Shown here piece by piece: positions 5,913-12,783 of a DNA stretch of 15,347 bases. The notes under the pieces are model-generated. The model saw nothing but the letters and a program-made list of their open reading frames with translations, did no database searches and had not been told where the DNA came from. A program made the translations under genes and the position numbers. Numbering within the stretch: the stretch's first letter is position 1; each line of letters begins with the position of its first letter. This stretch comes from CALMNV01 sp035688975 (GTDB lineage Bacteria > Actinomycetota > Actinomycetes > Actinomycetales > Dermatophilaceae). The stretch spans positions 1 through 15,347 of the forward strand of contig NZ_DASSMH010000071.1 in the NCBI RefSeq assembly GCF_035688975.1, in the 5' to 3' direction.

Positions 5913-8900
5913 GAGCGGCTCCTCGAGCGGCGGTTTCCGAACGGCACGGCGAGGAAGAGGACGAGGCCCAGGAGCCCCCCCTGGGCGAGGCGCCACCACG
6001 GCTCCGCCGCCGCGAGGTCGATCTCGAGGTGGCCGCCCCCGGCGGGGACGGCATACGTCGGCTGCTCGCGGCCCGGCAGCGGCGCGATGACCCGGCCGTC
6101 GACGCTGACGCGGGCCGAGGCGGACCACGACGCCGGCTCGGCGACGACGACGTAGCGGGTGCCGGTGGCCCCGGGGGCGCCCGGGTCGACGGCCGGGACG
6201 GTGGTCCCCACGGCGCCGTGCGGGCCGGCCATGGGCACGGCCGCGAGCAGTCGGTCCGCGCCGTCGACGAGGCGCACCCGCGACGGCGCGGGTGGGGCGG
6301 TGGCCCCGGGGGCGGACGGCAGCGGCTGGACCTTCCACAGCATCCCGTGCTCGCTCGTCCCGAGTCGGGTCAGTCCCCCGGCGGCGTCGAGGCGGCGGGG
6401 GAGCCCCGCGTCGGGGTCCGCGCGCACCTGCACGTAGGCGATCCCGAGCCGGGCCAGACCCGACGCGTCGAGCGACTCGGCACCGCGACCGCCGACGAGT
6501 TTGGCCACCGAGGCGGTGAGGCCGGCGTCCTCGGAGCCGGCCGACCCCGCCCCGGCGGCGTCGGGCCGGTCGACGGCAGAGGGTCGGTCGAGGTCGCGCA
6601 GCACCTCCCCCGGCTCCTGGCCGAGCAGCCGGAAGTCGACGACGCGCTCGGACGGCTGCAGCAGCAGCAGCCGGTTGCCGAGCGGACCGGCTCCCTGCTC
6701 GACCGCCACGGCCGGCAGGGTCGCCTCGCCGACCGTGAGGGTGGGCCCGAGACCCACGGCTCCCCACCGCCCGGCGAGCGCCAGCGCTGACCCGGCCGGC
6801 AGGGCCACGAGCAGGACCGCGACGGCGGTGCGCCACGACCGGCCAGGGGCGCGCAGCCGGCCGAGGGGCACTCGGGCACCCGCCAGCAGGCCGACGAGGA
6901 GGCCGAGCACCCAGAGGTCGACCCCGATCCCTGACCAGGGGCGCGCCGGCGAGGACACGCCAACCGAGGTCGGCGCCGAGCCGAGCACCAGGCGGCCGGA
7001 GGCCTCCGCCAGCGCGAGACCGAGCAGCATCAGTGCGGCGGCCGCGGCGAGGCCCACCGCCTCCGAGCGGCTGCGGGAGCGGACGGCGAGACCCAGCAGG
7101 CCGAGCGCCACGACGGGGGCCAGCACCCAGACCCACGGCCCCTGCGCGGGCTCGGGCACGCCGAGGAGCGGCAGCCACGGCACCGGCGGGGCCTCCGTCG
7201 TGACGAGGCCAGGCCCCGAGAGGAGCAGCCGCCAGTCGTCCACGAAGCGCAGCAGCCACGGCCCGAGGAGCGCGGGGGGCACGACGAGCAGGACGAGGGC
7301 CCGCAGCCGCCGCGCCCCCGGCCCGAGGACGAGCAGGAGGACCGCCGCGACGAGCGCGACGACGAGCAGCAGCGGGACGAACGCCCCGAGCACGGCGACG
7401 GCGAGCGCCGTCGCGAAGGCCGCGGTGAAGGTGCCGTCTCGCCGCGAGACGAGCGCGAAGCCAGCCCCGGCGACCGGCAGCAGCAGGTGCGCGAGGACCA
7501 CGGTGACGCGGCCGTCGAGGACGGCCGTGGTCACGACGCCGGACGTGCCCCAGGCGAGTGCCGCGAGCCCGCGGGTGACCCGCGAGGTGGTGACGACGCG
7601 GCCCGCGAGGTATGCCGCCCACGCGGAGAGCGCGGGCGCGAGGAAGAGCAGCCAGGCGATGGTGACACCGGCCGGGGACCGGCTCTCGCCCACCCCGGGC
7701 AGCCGCTCCGCCGCCCACGTGAGGCCGGCCAGCACCGCGAGGTGCGGCCCCGAGTCGGCGGCGGAGCCGAGCCCCGCCCCGTGCCAGGCGTCGGCGAACG
7801 CGTGCCAGAGCCCGCTCGACCCGCTCGTGACCGGCCGCAGCTCCCCCCCGGCCAGGCCACTCGAGGTCACGGACAGCCCGCCCGCCCGGATCGCCACGCG
7901 CCACGCGGCCGCCGTGGCGAGCAGGACGGCCGCCACGGCGAGGACCCCTGGGGACGTCGCGATCCGCCTCGGCAGGGAGGCGGGGAGCACGTGCAGCGAC
8001 TCCGCCTCGTCCGCGACGGGACCGGTCTCCGTGGACGGACCCGCGGCCACGGGCAGGTCCCGGCGCCTGCGGCCCTCCGGTGTCATGGCGTCGGAGATGT
8101 GGTCGATCGTGGACCGCGCGGCCGCGCCGGGTCGCACGAACAAGGTGGAGAGGTGGTCGCGCCGCAGGTGCTTGCTGCGCCGACCGCGCCAGCGCGCCCG
8201 CGTCACGGCAAGCGGGTGCCCCAGGGCGCCGAGGTCGGCCAGCTCGCGCCAGGCCGCCCGGGGGCGCTTGGCGACGAGGAGGGTCGCCGAGGCCACGACC
8301 GCACTGAGCGCCATCCACAGGGCGAGGAAGGGCGCGGCCACCGGCGAGCACCGCGCGAGGGCGACCTGCCGGGCGGCGCGGCGGCTGCGCCGCTCCACCT
8401 CCGCGGGTCCGGGGCCTCCCGGCCGTGCGCCGTCTCGCCCCGCCGTCGCCTCGCGCACCACGGCGCCGGGCACGACGATCACCCGGTGCCCGGCGAGCTG
8501 CGCCCGCCAGCCGAAGTCGAGGTCCGCCCCGTAGTGCTCGAAGGCCGGGTCGAAGCCCCCGAGCTCGGCGTGCACCGACCGCCGGACGAGCATGCCGCTC
8601 GTGCTCACGGCGAGCACGTCCGTCCGCCCGTCGTGCTGGCCCTGGTCGGACTCGCCGCGGGCGGGCGAGGCGAGGCGCCGGCCGGTCCGGGTGACCTGGA
8701 TGCCCAGCTCGACCAGCCGTCGCGGGTCCTCCCAGCCGACGAGCTTGGGGCCCGCGACCCCGACCGACTGGGACCGGCGCACGCCGTCGACGAGCCGCTC
8801 GAGGGCGGCGGGCTGCGGGGCCGAGTCGTCGTGCAGGACCCACACCCACTCCGAGGCGTCGGGTCTGGTGGCCGGCAGCTGGGCGATGCCGACGTCGATG

Positions 8901-9211
8901 GCCCGTCCGGTGGGCAGCACGGCGTCGGTGCGGACGACGCGCACGTCACGGACCGCATGCCGCAGCGCCCGGTGCTCCGCGAGGATGGCGGCCGAGCCGT
9001 CCGTGCTCGCGACGTCGACGACGACGACGCGCGCCGGGAGCTGGGTCTGGCGCCCCAGCGCATCGAGGCACTCGGCGAGCCACGTGGCGCCGTTGCGCAC
9101 GACGAGGACGGCGCTGACGAGCGGAGCGGCGGCCGGCGCCGGGCGGGGACGGGCTTCGCCTCCTCCCCCGGGCGCGGGAGGAGAGGGGGGCAGGGTGGTC
9201 CCGGCGGTCAC
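5909..9211 (-). CDS. Large membrane glycosyltransferase, family 2 (GT-A) with polytopic C-terminal region
   Basis: A complete 1100-residue protein with three parts. Residues 31-250 form a GT-A glycosyltransferase domain: VSAVLVVRNGATWLAECLD start (32-50), DVASTDGS (66-73), the nucleotide-sugar metal motif HDDS (127-130), and the acceptor-side segment DLDFGWRAQLAGH (230-242). One hydrophobic segment follows (about 291-313), then a linker and roughly ten or more membrane helices (about 420-815). The region 820-1070 is mostly polar and predicted outside the cell, and a last helix (1078-1091) ends in a basic tail. The architecture fits use of a cytoplasmic sugar nucleotide with work on a lipid-linked or exported envelope glycan; donor and acceptor are unknown. 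Start GTG 9211 has GGGCGA-type purines upstream and lies 61 bases after whiB. Two small GC hairpins are visible in that gap but no T-run, so read-through from whiB is possible. Confidence 0.88.
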   Translation of the reverse strand: MTAGTTLPPSPPAPGGGGEARPRPAPAAAPLVSAVLVVRNGATWLAECLDALGRQTQLPARVVVVDVASTDGSAAILAEHRALRHAVRDVRVVRTDAVLPTGRAIDVGIAQLPATRPDASEWVWVLHDDSAPQPAALERLVDGVRRSQSVGVAGPKLVGWEDPRRLVELGIQVTRTGRRLASPARGESDQGQHDGRTDVLAVSTSGMLVRRSVHAELGGFDPAFEHYGADLDFGWRAQLAGHRVIVVPGAVVREATAGRDGARPGGPGPAEVERRSRRAARQVALARCSPVAAPFLALWMALSAVVASATLLVAKRPRAAWRELADLGALGHPLAVTRARWRGRRSKHLRRDHLSTLFVRPGAAARSTIDHISDAMTPEGRRRRDLPVAAGPSTETGPVADEAESLHVLPASLPRRIATSPGVLAVAAVLLATAAAWRVAIRAGGLSVTSSGLAGGELRPVTSGSSGLWHAFADAWHGAGLGSAADSGPHLAVLAGLTWAAERLPGVGESRSPAGVTIAWLLFLAPALSAWAAYLAGRVVTTSRVTRGLAALAWGTSGVVTTAVLDGRVTVVLAHLLLPVAGAGFALVSRRDGTFTAAFATALAVAVLGAFVPLLLVVALVAAVLLLVLGPGARRLRALVLLVVPPALLGPWLLRFVDDWRLLLSGPGLVTTEAPPVPWLPLLGVPEPAQGPWVWVLAPVVALGLLGLAVRSRSRSEAVGLAAAAALMLLGLALAEASGRLVLGSAPTSVGVSSPARPWSGIGVDLWVLGLLVGLLAGARVPLGRLRAPGRSWRTAVAVLLVALPAGSALALAGRWGAVGLGPTLTVGEATLPAVAVEQGAGPLGNRLLLLQPSERVVDFRLLGQEPGEVLRDLDRPSAVDRPDAAGAGSAGSEDAGLTASVAKLVGGRGAESLDASGLARLGIAYVQVRADPDAGLPRRLDAAGGLTRLGTSEHGMLWKVQPLPSAPGATAPPAPSRVRLVDGADRLLAAVPMAGPHGAVGTTVPAVDPGAPGATGTRYVVVAEPASWSASARVSVDGRVIAPLPGREQPTYAVPAGGGHLEIDLAAAEPWWRLAQGGLLGLVLFLAVPFGNRRSRSRS
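6049..6056 (+). repeat. CGGCATAC octamer, copy 6
   Basis: Near the 3' end of the glycosyltransferase gene; encodes Thr-Tyr-Ala-Val with TAT. Confidence 0.9.
7610..7617 (-). repeat. CGGCATAC octamer, copy 7
   Basis: In a membrane-helix part of the glycosyltransferase gene; encodes Ala-Ala-Tyr with GCA. Confidence 0.9.
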
Positions 9212-9272
9212 CAGGTCGCCCTGCCCGGTCGGGCACCGTCACCCGGGCGGAGGCAGCGGGCTGCCATGGCGC

Positions 9273-9533
9273 TCAGACGGCGCGCTTCTTGAGCTTGCGC
9301 CGCTCGCGCTCGGACAGCCCGCCCCAGATGCCGAAGCGCTCGTCGTGCGCGAGGGCGTACTCGAGGCACTCCTGGCGCACCTCGCAGCCGACGCACACCT
9401 TCTTCGCCTCGCGCGTGGAGCCGCCCTTCTCGGGGAAGAACGCCTCCGGATCGGTCTGTGCGCAGAGCGAGCGCTCCTGCCAGGACAGCTCGGCCTCGTC
9501 CAGCGCGTCGGACAAGATCACCACCTCGTGCAT
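9273..9533 (-). CDS. whiB2: WhiB-family iron-sulfur transcriptional regulator, WhiB2 type
   Basis: An 86-residue WhiB protein. The four cluster ligands are Cys24, Cys47, Cys50 and Cys56 (C-x22-C-x2-C-x5-C), followed by the family turn GIWGG (68-72) and a basic DNA-binding tail ERERRKLKKR (75-84). WhiB proteins carry a [4Fe-4S] cluster, bind the primary sigma factor and control transcription; WhiB2 (WhmD, Streptomyces WhiB) is linked to septation and development. Assignment to WhiB2 rests on the CAQTDPEAFFPEKGGSTREA segment (24-43) and on the place next to the fbiA homologue, as in mycobacteria. The N-terminus is shorter than mycobacterial WhiB2. Start ATG 9533 is well supported by AGGAGG four bases upstream. 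The glycosyltransferase and DUF5719 genes follow in the same direction and may be read from the same promoter. Confidence 0.95.
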   Translation of the reverse strand: MHEVVILSDALDEAELSWQERSLCAQTDPEAFFPEKGGSTREAKKVCVGCEVRQECLEYALAHDERFGIWGGLSERERRKLKKRAV

Positions 9534-9537
9534 GACG

Positions 9538-9543
9538 CCTCCT
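9538..9543 (-). promoter_or_regulatory. Shine-Dalgarno site of whiB2
   Basis: On the minus strand this is AGGAGG, four bases before ATG 9533. It fixes the start of the short WhiB form. Confidence 0.8.
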
Positions 9544-9628
9544 CGACCCAGATGCTTGAGTTACCGGCCCGGTCCTGGCCAGCGGAGCCACGGCCTGGCG
9601 GTCGCGCACTGACGAGAACAGTAGTGAA

Positions 9629-9658
9629 ATTACATGCGTGTCATACCCTTCGCGTCAA
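9629..9658 (-). promoter_or_regulatory. Predicted whiB2 promoter
   Basis: On the minus strand TTGACG (9658-9653) is followed after 18 bases by TGTAAT (9634-9629), close to the -35 and -10 consensus for a main sigma factor. It implies a 5' leader of nearly 90 bases before ATG 9533. It lies in a patch that is only about half G+C (24 of 50 bases at 9611-9660), unlike everything around it. Confidence 0.5.
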
Positions 9659-9728
9659 GCCGGGCTCTGCTAATGGTCCGGACGGCGGCCGCCCGGGCCT
9701 CGCGCGCGACCGCGCGATAACCGTCCCT

Positions 9729-9735
9729 GAGAGGA
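9729..9735 (+). promoter_or_regulatory. Shine-Dalgarno site of cofD
   Basis: GAGAGGA ends seven bases before ATG 9743 and decides this start over an out-of-frame ATG at 9735. Confidence 0.75.
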
Positions 9736-9742
9736 TGCAGGC

Positions 9743-10729
9743 ATGCACATCACCGCCCTGGCTGGGGGGGTGGGCGGGGCGCGCTTCCTGCGCGGTCTGC
9801 TCGCCCACCTGCGCCGCACCCCACAGCTCGCCGGCACGCGGCTGACCGTCGTCGGCAACACGGGCGACGACATCACCCTCTTCGGCCTGCGGGTGTGCCC
9901 GGACATCGACACGCTGCTCTACACGCTGGGTGGCGGCATCGACGAGGCGCAGGGGTGGGGACGCGCCGACGACACCCACCACGTCGCGGGCGAGCTGGCG
10001 CGCCTCGGCGCGACGCCGCAGTGGTTCACCCTCGGCGACAGGGACTTCGGCACCCACGTCTTCCGGTCCCAGCTGCTCGGACAAGGTATGCCGCTGAGCG
10101 AGGTCGTCTCGCGCCTGGCGGCTCGCTGGGGGCTCGACGAGCAGGGCGTCACGCTCCTGCCCATGACCGACACGCCCGTCGAGACGCACGTCGTCGTCGC
10201 CGCCGACGGGGAAGGCCGGCGGGCGATCCACTTCCAGGAGTGGTGGGTGCGCCACCAGGCACGGGTGCCGGCGGAGCGCTTCGTCGTCGCCGGGCTCGAC
10301 GGGGCCGCGCCCGCCCCGGGCGTCCTCGACGCGCTGCGCTCTGCCGACGTCGTGCTGCTGCCGCCGAGCAACCCCGTCGTGTCCATCGGCATCATCCTCG
10401 GCGTGCCGGGGGTCCGCGACGCGCTGCGGGGCACGCGAGCCCCGGTCGTCGGCGTCTCCCCCCTCGTGGCCGGACGGCCGGTGCGAGGCCACGCCGACGC
10501 GTGCCTGCGGGCCATCGGCCTGGAGAGCACGAGCGCCGCCGTGGCCGGCCTCTACGCCGACTTCCTCGACGGCTGGCTCGTGGACGAGGCGGACCCCATG
10601 TCGTCCGCCGCCTCCCCACGGGTCCTGCACCGGCCGCTGCTCATGTCCTCGCCCGAGGCCAGCGCGGACCTCGCCGGTGCCGCCCTCGAGCTCGCGATGT
10701 CCCTCCAGCAGGCCGGGGGCCGGGCGTGA
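9743..10729 (+). CDS. cofD: 2-phospho-L-lactate transferase CofD (FbiA)
   Basis: A 328-residue CofD/FbiA protein. It joins the activated three-carbon acid-phosphate donor (lactyl- or phosphoenolpyruvyl-diphospho-5'-guanosine) to the deazaflavin Fo, making F420-0 or its dehydro form, in the cytoplasm. The recognisable motifs are in order: LAGGVGGARFLRGL (6-19), NTGDDITLFGL (39-49, with the metal and Fo-contacting Asp pair), CPDIDTLLYTL (52-62), LGDRDFGTH (97-105) and PPSNPVVSIG (207-216), then VSPLVAGRPVRG (238-249). The length is normal. Its TGA overlaps the GTG of cofE (GTGA), so the two are translated as a pair. Mycobacterial orthologues use phosphoenolpyruvate-derived donor; whether that holds here is inference from relationship. 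The whiB2 gene lies divergently upstream, as in M. tuberculosis. Confidence 0.95.
   Translation: MHITALAGGVGGARFLRGLLAHLRRTPQLAGTRLTVVGNTGDDITLFGLRVCPDIDTLLYTLGGGIDEAQGWGRADDTHHVAGELARLGATPQWFTLGDRDFGTHVFRSQLLGQGMPLSEVVSRLAARWGLDEQGVTLLPMTDTPVETHVVVAADGEGRRAIHFQEWWVRHQARVPAERFVVAGLDGAAPAPGVLDALRSADVVLLPPSNPVVSIGIILGVPGVRDALRGTRAPVVGVSPLVAGRPVRGHADACLRAIGLESTSAAVAGLYADFLDGWLVDEADPMSSAASPRVLHRPLLMSSPEASADLAGAALELAMSLQQAGGRA
10086..10093 (-). repeat. CGGCATAC octamer, copy 8
   Basis: Within cofD; on the gene strand GTATGCCG is read in a third frame as Gly-Met-Pro. Confidence 0.9.
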
Positions 10730-11775
10730 ACGGTCGGGTCTCGGTCACGCCGCTCCACGGCATACCGGAGGTGACCGACGGTGACGACCTCGCCGACCTC
10801 ATCGAGGGCGGGCTGTCCGCGTCGGGGCTGCGGCTCGAGCCCGGCGACGTCGTCGTCGTCTCGAGCAAGATCGCGTCCAAGGCCCTCGGCCTCGTCGTGG
10901 ACGACCTCGACAAGGACCGCGTGGTGGCCGCGGAGACCGACTACGTCGTCGCCGAGCGCTCGCTGCCGGGACGAGTGACGCGGGTCGTGCGGGCCAAGGC
11001 CGGACCGGTCATGGCCGCCGCCGGGGTCGACGGGAGCAACACCGGCGCTCGGGGCGGCTGGCTCGTGCTGCCGCGGGACCCCGACGGAGTCTGCCGCGAG
11101 CTGCACGACGCGCTGCGTGCCCGGCACGGGGTCGAGCTCGGGGTCATCCTCTCGGACACGGCTGGACGGCCGTGGCGGGTGGGCCAGGTGGACTTCGCGC
11201 TGGGCGCGTGGGGCCTGCACGTGCTGGAGGACCTGCGCGGCGGCGTGGACGCCGACGGCAGGGCGCTCGAGGTGACGACGCGAGCCGTGGCCGACGAGAT
11301 CGCGGCCGCCGCCGACCTCGTCAAGGGCAAGGCCTCGCACGTCCCCGTCGCCGTGGTGCGCGGCCTCGGGGAGCTCGTCGTGGAGCGACCCGACGCGAGC
11401 CTGCCGGGCGGCCGGGACCTCGTCCGGGCCGGTGCCGAGGACTGGTTCGGCCACGGGCAGGTGGAGGCGGTCCGCGCGGCGCTAGGCATCGAGCCCGGCA
11501 CGGCACTGTCCCAGCGGGTCGGCATCCCCCCGGCGGTGCCGGACGCCCGCCGGGCGGCGGTCGGCAGGGCGGTCGCCGTGGCCCTGCACGCCGTGGCCAG
11601 GGCCACCGCCGACGTCGGCCCGGACAGCGTGGTGCTCGGCGCAGACGGGCCCTACGCGCTCGGCCGCGTCACGGCGCGCCTGGAGGCGGCGCTGTGGTCC
11701 GAGGGGCTCGCCGGGGTGCCGGACCCGCCGTCCGGCGACGGCCGCTCGGTCACCGTGGCGGTCACGGCATCGTGA
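10726..11775 (+). CDS. cofE: Coenzyme F420-0:L-glutamate ligase CofE (FbiB N-terminal type) with a short non-FMN C-terminal extension
   Basis: A 349-residue protein. Residues 1-245 are a complete CofE ligase, which adds glutamates to F420-0 using GTP: GDVVVVSSKIASKALG (40-55), VVRAKAGPVMAAAGVDGSN (87-105), LSDTAGRPWRVGQVDFALG (142-160) and the ADLVKGKASHVPVAV segment (196-210). Mycobacterial FbiB carries a further FMN-binding nitroreductase domain of about 200 residues that reduces dehydro-F420-0. Here only about 100 residues follow (246-349), starting WFGHGQVEAVRAALGIEPG, and no RRSxRxF-type nitroreductase start is present. Start GTG 10726 overlaps the cofD stop. An AUA isoleucine codon, very rare in such DNA, lies in GGC ATA CCG at residues 12-14, forced by the CGGCATAC octamer. 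The last 14 bases overlap the end of the convergent oxidoreductase gene. Confidence 0.9.
   Translation: MNGRVSVTPLHGIPEVTDGDDLADLIEGGLSASGLRLEPGDVVVVSSKIASKALGLVVDDLDKDRVVAAETDYVVAERSLPGRVTRVVRAKAGPVMAAAGVDGSNTGARGGWLVLPRDPDGVCRELHDALRARHGVELGVILSDTAGRPWRVGQVDFALGAWGLHVLEDLRGGVDADGRALEVTTRAVADEIAAAADLVKGKASHVPVAVVRGLGELVVERPDASLPGGRDLVRAGAEDWFGHGQVEAVRAALGIEPGTALSQRVGIPPAVPDARRAAVGRAVAVALHAVARATADVGPDSVVLGADGPYALGRVTARLEAALWSEGLAGVPDPPSGDGRSVTVAVTAS
10758..10765 (+). repeat. CGGCATAC octamer, copy 9
   Basis: Within cofE; read as Gly-Ile-Pro and requires the very rare ATA isoleucine codon. Confidence 0.9.
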
Positions 11776-12733
11776 AGACGACCTTGCCGAAGACGTCGCC
11801 CTCGACCATCTTGGCGAAGCCCTGACGGGCCTCGGCGAGGGGCAGCACGGAGTCGATGACCGGCTCGATCCGCTGCTGCACGACGAAGCTGGCGAGGTGC
11901 CTGAGCTCCTCCCTCGTGCCCATCGTCGAGCCGATGACGCGCAGCTGCTTGAAGAAGATCTTCGTCAGCTCCGCCTTGGGCGGGGCGTCGCCCGACGTCG
12001 CCCCCGAGATGACGACGCTGCCACCGGGGCGCAGGGAGTTGATCGAGTGCGACCACGTCGCGGCGCCCACGGTCTCCATCACCGCGTCCACCCGGTCGGG
12101 CAGCCGCTCCCCCGAGCCGAACACGGCGGCGGCGCCGATGCCGAGCGCCCGCTCCGCGCGCGCCTCGTCCCGGGAGGTCGCCCACATGCGGTAGCCGGCG
12201 GCGGAGCCGAGCTGGATGAGGGCCGTGGCGACGCCGCCGCCCGCACCCTGCACGAGCACGGTGCCACCGGGGCGCACGCCCGAGTTGGTGAAGAGCATCC
12301 GGTATGCCGTGAGCCAGGCGGTGGAGAGGCAGGCCGCGGCCTCCCACGACAGCCCGGCCGGTTTCGGCACGAGGTTGGCGGTCGGCACGATGACCTGCTC
12401 GGCCAGGGTCCCGTCGTGCAGCTCGGACAGCAGCGTGCGCCGGGGGTCGAGGGTCTCGTCCCCGCGCCATCCCTCCGAGGGGACGACGGCGTGGACGATG
12501 ACCTCGTTGCCCTGCTCGTCCACGCCCGCGCCGTCGCAGCCGAGGATCATCGGCAGGCGGTCCGCGGAGAGGCCGACGCCGCGCAGCGACCACACGTCGT
12601 GGTGGTTGAGGCCCGCGGTGCGCAGGGTGACGACGGACCAGCCCGGACGGGGCTCGGGCGCGGGGCGGTCGTCGACGACGAGGCCGGACAGCGGGTCGGC
12701 CGGGGACAGGGCGGCGGCATACGCAGCGAGCAT
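11762..12733 (-). CDS. MDR-superfamily NAD(P)-dependent oxidoreductase (zinc-free, quinone-oxidoreductase-like)
   Basis: A 323-residue medium-chain dehydrogenase/reductase. The N-terminal catalytic lobe holds TAGLNHHDVWSLRG (39-52) and the linking ILGCDGAGV (63-71). The Rossmann fold follows, with VLVQGAGGGVATALIQLG (159-176) for NAD(P)H binding. The usual Cys and His-Glu pair that hold catalytic zinc are replaced (Ala40-Gly41, Cys66-Asp67), and the four-cysteine structural zinc lobe is missing. It should therefore act as a reductase of quinones, enones or similar compounds rather than as an alcohol dehydrogenase; the substrate is unknown. Start ATG 12733 has a TAGGGT -10 box six bases upstream, so the mRNA is probably leaderless. 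The gene diverges from bioY over 50 bases and its 3' end overlaps cofE by 14 bases. Confidence 0.9.
   Translation of the reverse strand: MLAAYAAALSPADPLSGLVVDDRPAPEPRPGWSVVTLRTAGLNHHDVWSLRGVGLSADRLPMILGCDGAGVDEQGNEVIVHAVVPSEGWRGDETLDPRRTLLSELHDGTLAEQVIVPTANLVPKPAGLSWEAAACLSTAWLTAYRMLFTNSGVRPGGTVLVQGAGGGVATALIQLGSAAGYRMWATSRDEARAERALGIGAAAVFGSGERLPDRVDAVMETVGAATWSHSINSLRPGGSVVISGATSGDAPPKAELTKIFFKQLRVIGSTMGTREELRHLASFVVQQRIEPVIDSVLPLAEARQGFAKMVEGDVFGKVVFTMP
12302..12309 (-). repeat. CGGCATAC octamer, copy 10
   Basis: Within the MDR oxidoreductase gene; encodes Thr-Ala-Tyr-Arg with GCA. Confidence 0.9.
12715..12722 (+). repeat. CGGCATAC octamer, copy 11
   Basis: At codons 5-6 of the MDR oxidoreductase gene; encodes Tyr-Ala with TAT, opposite in orientation to copy 10. 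Confidence 0.9.
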
Positions 12734-12739
12734 TGCCTC

Positions 12740-12745
12740 ACCCTA
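12740..12745 (-). promoter_or_regulatory. Predicted -10 box of the MDR oxidoreductase gene
   Basis: On the minus strand this reads GGC-TAGGGT, with six bases to ATG 12733, the spacing of a leaderless transcript. It mirrors the bioY box: CTAGCC (12743-12748) and GGCTAG (12769-12774) form an inverted repeat across the shared 50-base region. Confidence 0.55.
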
Positions 12746-12771
12746 GCCAGAGGCCTGCGGGACGAGGCGGC

Positions 12772-12777
12772 TAGAGT
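12772..12777 (+). promoter_or_regulatory. Predicted -10 box of the bioY operon
   Basis: GGC-TAGAGT ends six bases before GTG 12784, consistent with a leaderless mRNA. No BioQ- or BirA-type palindrome could be recognised between the two promoters. Confidence 0.55.
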
Positions 12778-12783
12778 CCACGC

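Larger units (their letters stand above)
9534..9742. other. Divergent whiB2-cofD intergenic region, AT-rich in its centre
   Basis: This 209-base stretch is the longest gap in the window. It holds the predicted whiB2 promoter and leader and, at its right end, the cofD ribosome site. The centre (about 9611-9660) is far less GC-rich than the surroundings. I could not find a confident cofD promoter; TAATGG near 9671 and GATAAC near 9716 are weak candidates. Confidence 0.6.

Noticed and set aside
3925..6054. A 709-codon open frame on the minus strand
   Set aside because: Its sequence is Arg/Gly-rich shadow of DUF5719 and the phosphotransferase, without recognisable motifs; the real genes lie in other frames.
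4431..8849. A 1472-codon open frame, partly the DUF5719 frame, running through the glycosyltransferase gene
   Set aside because: Only its end (from ATG 5912) has DUF5719 character; the rest is Arg/Ala/Pro-rich shadow translation of the glycosyltransferase gene, which has clear domain motifs in another frame.
9212..9272. Possible terminator between whiB2 and the glycosyltransferase gene
   Set aside because: Two short GC hairpins (stems of about five bases) are present but with no T-run; not enough to call a terminator.
12734..12783. Biotin-responsive operator upstream of bioY
   Set aside because: No BioQ- or BirA-like palindrome is recognisable; the visible symmetry CTAGCC/GGCTAG is explained by the two mirrored -10 boxes.
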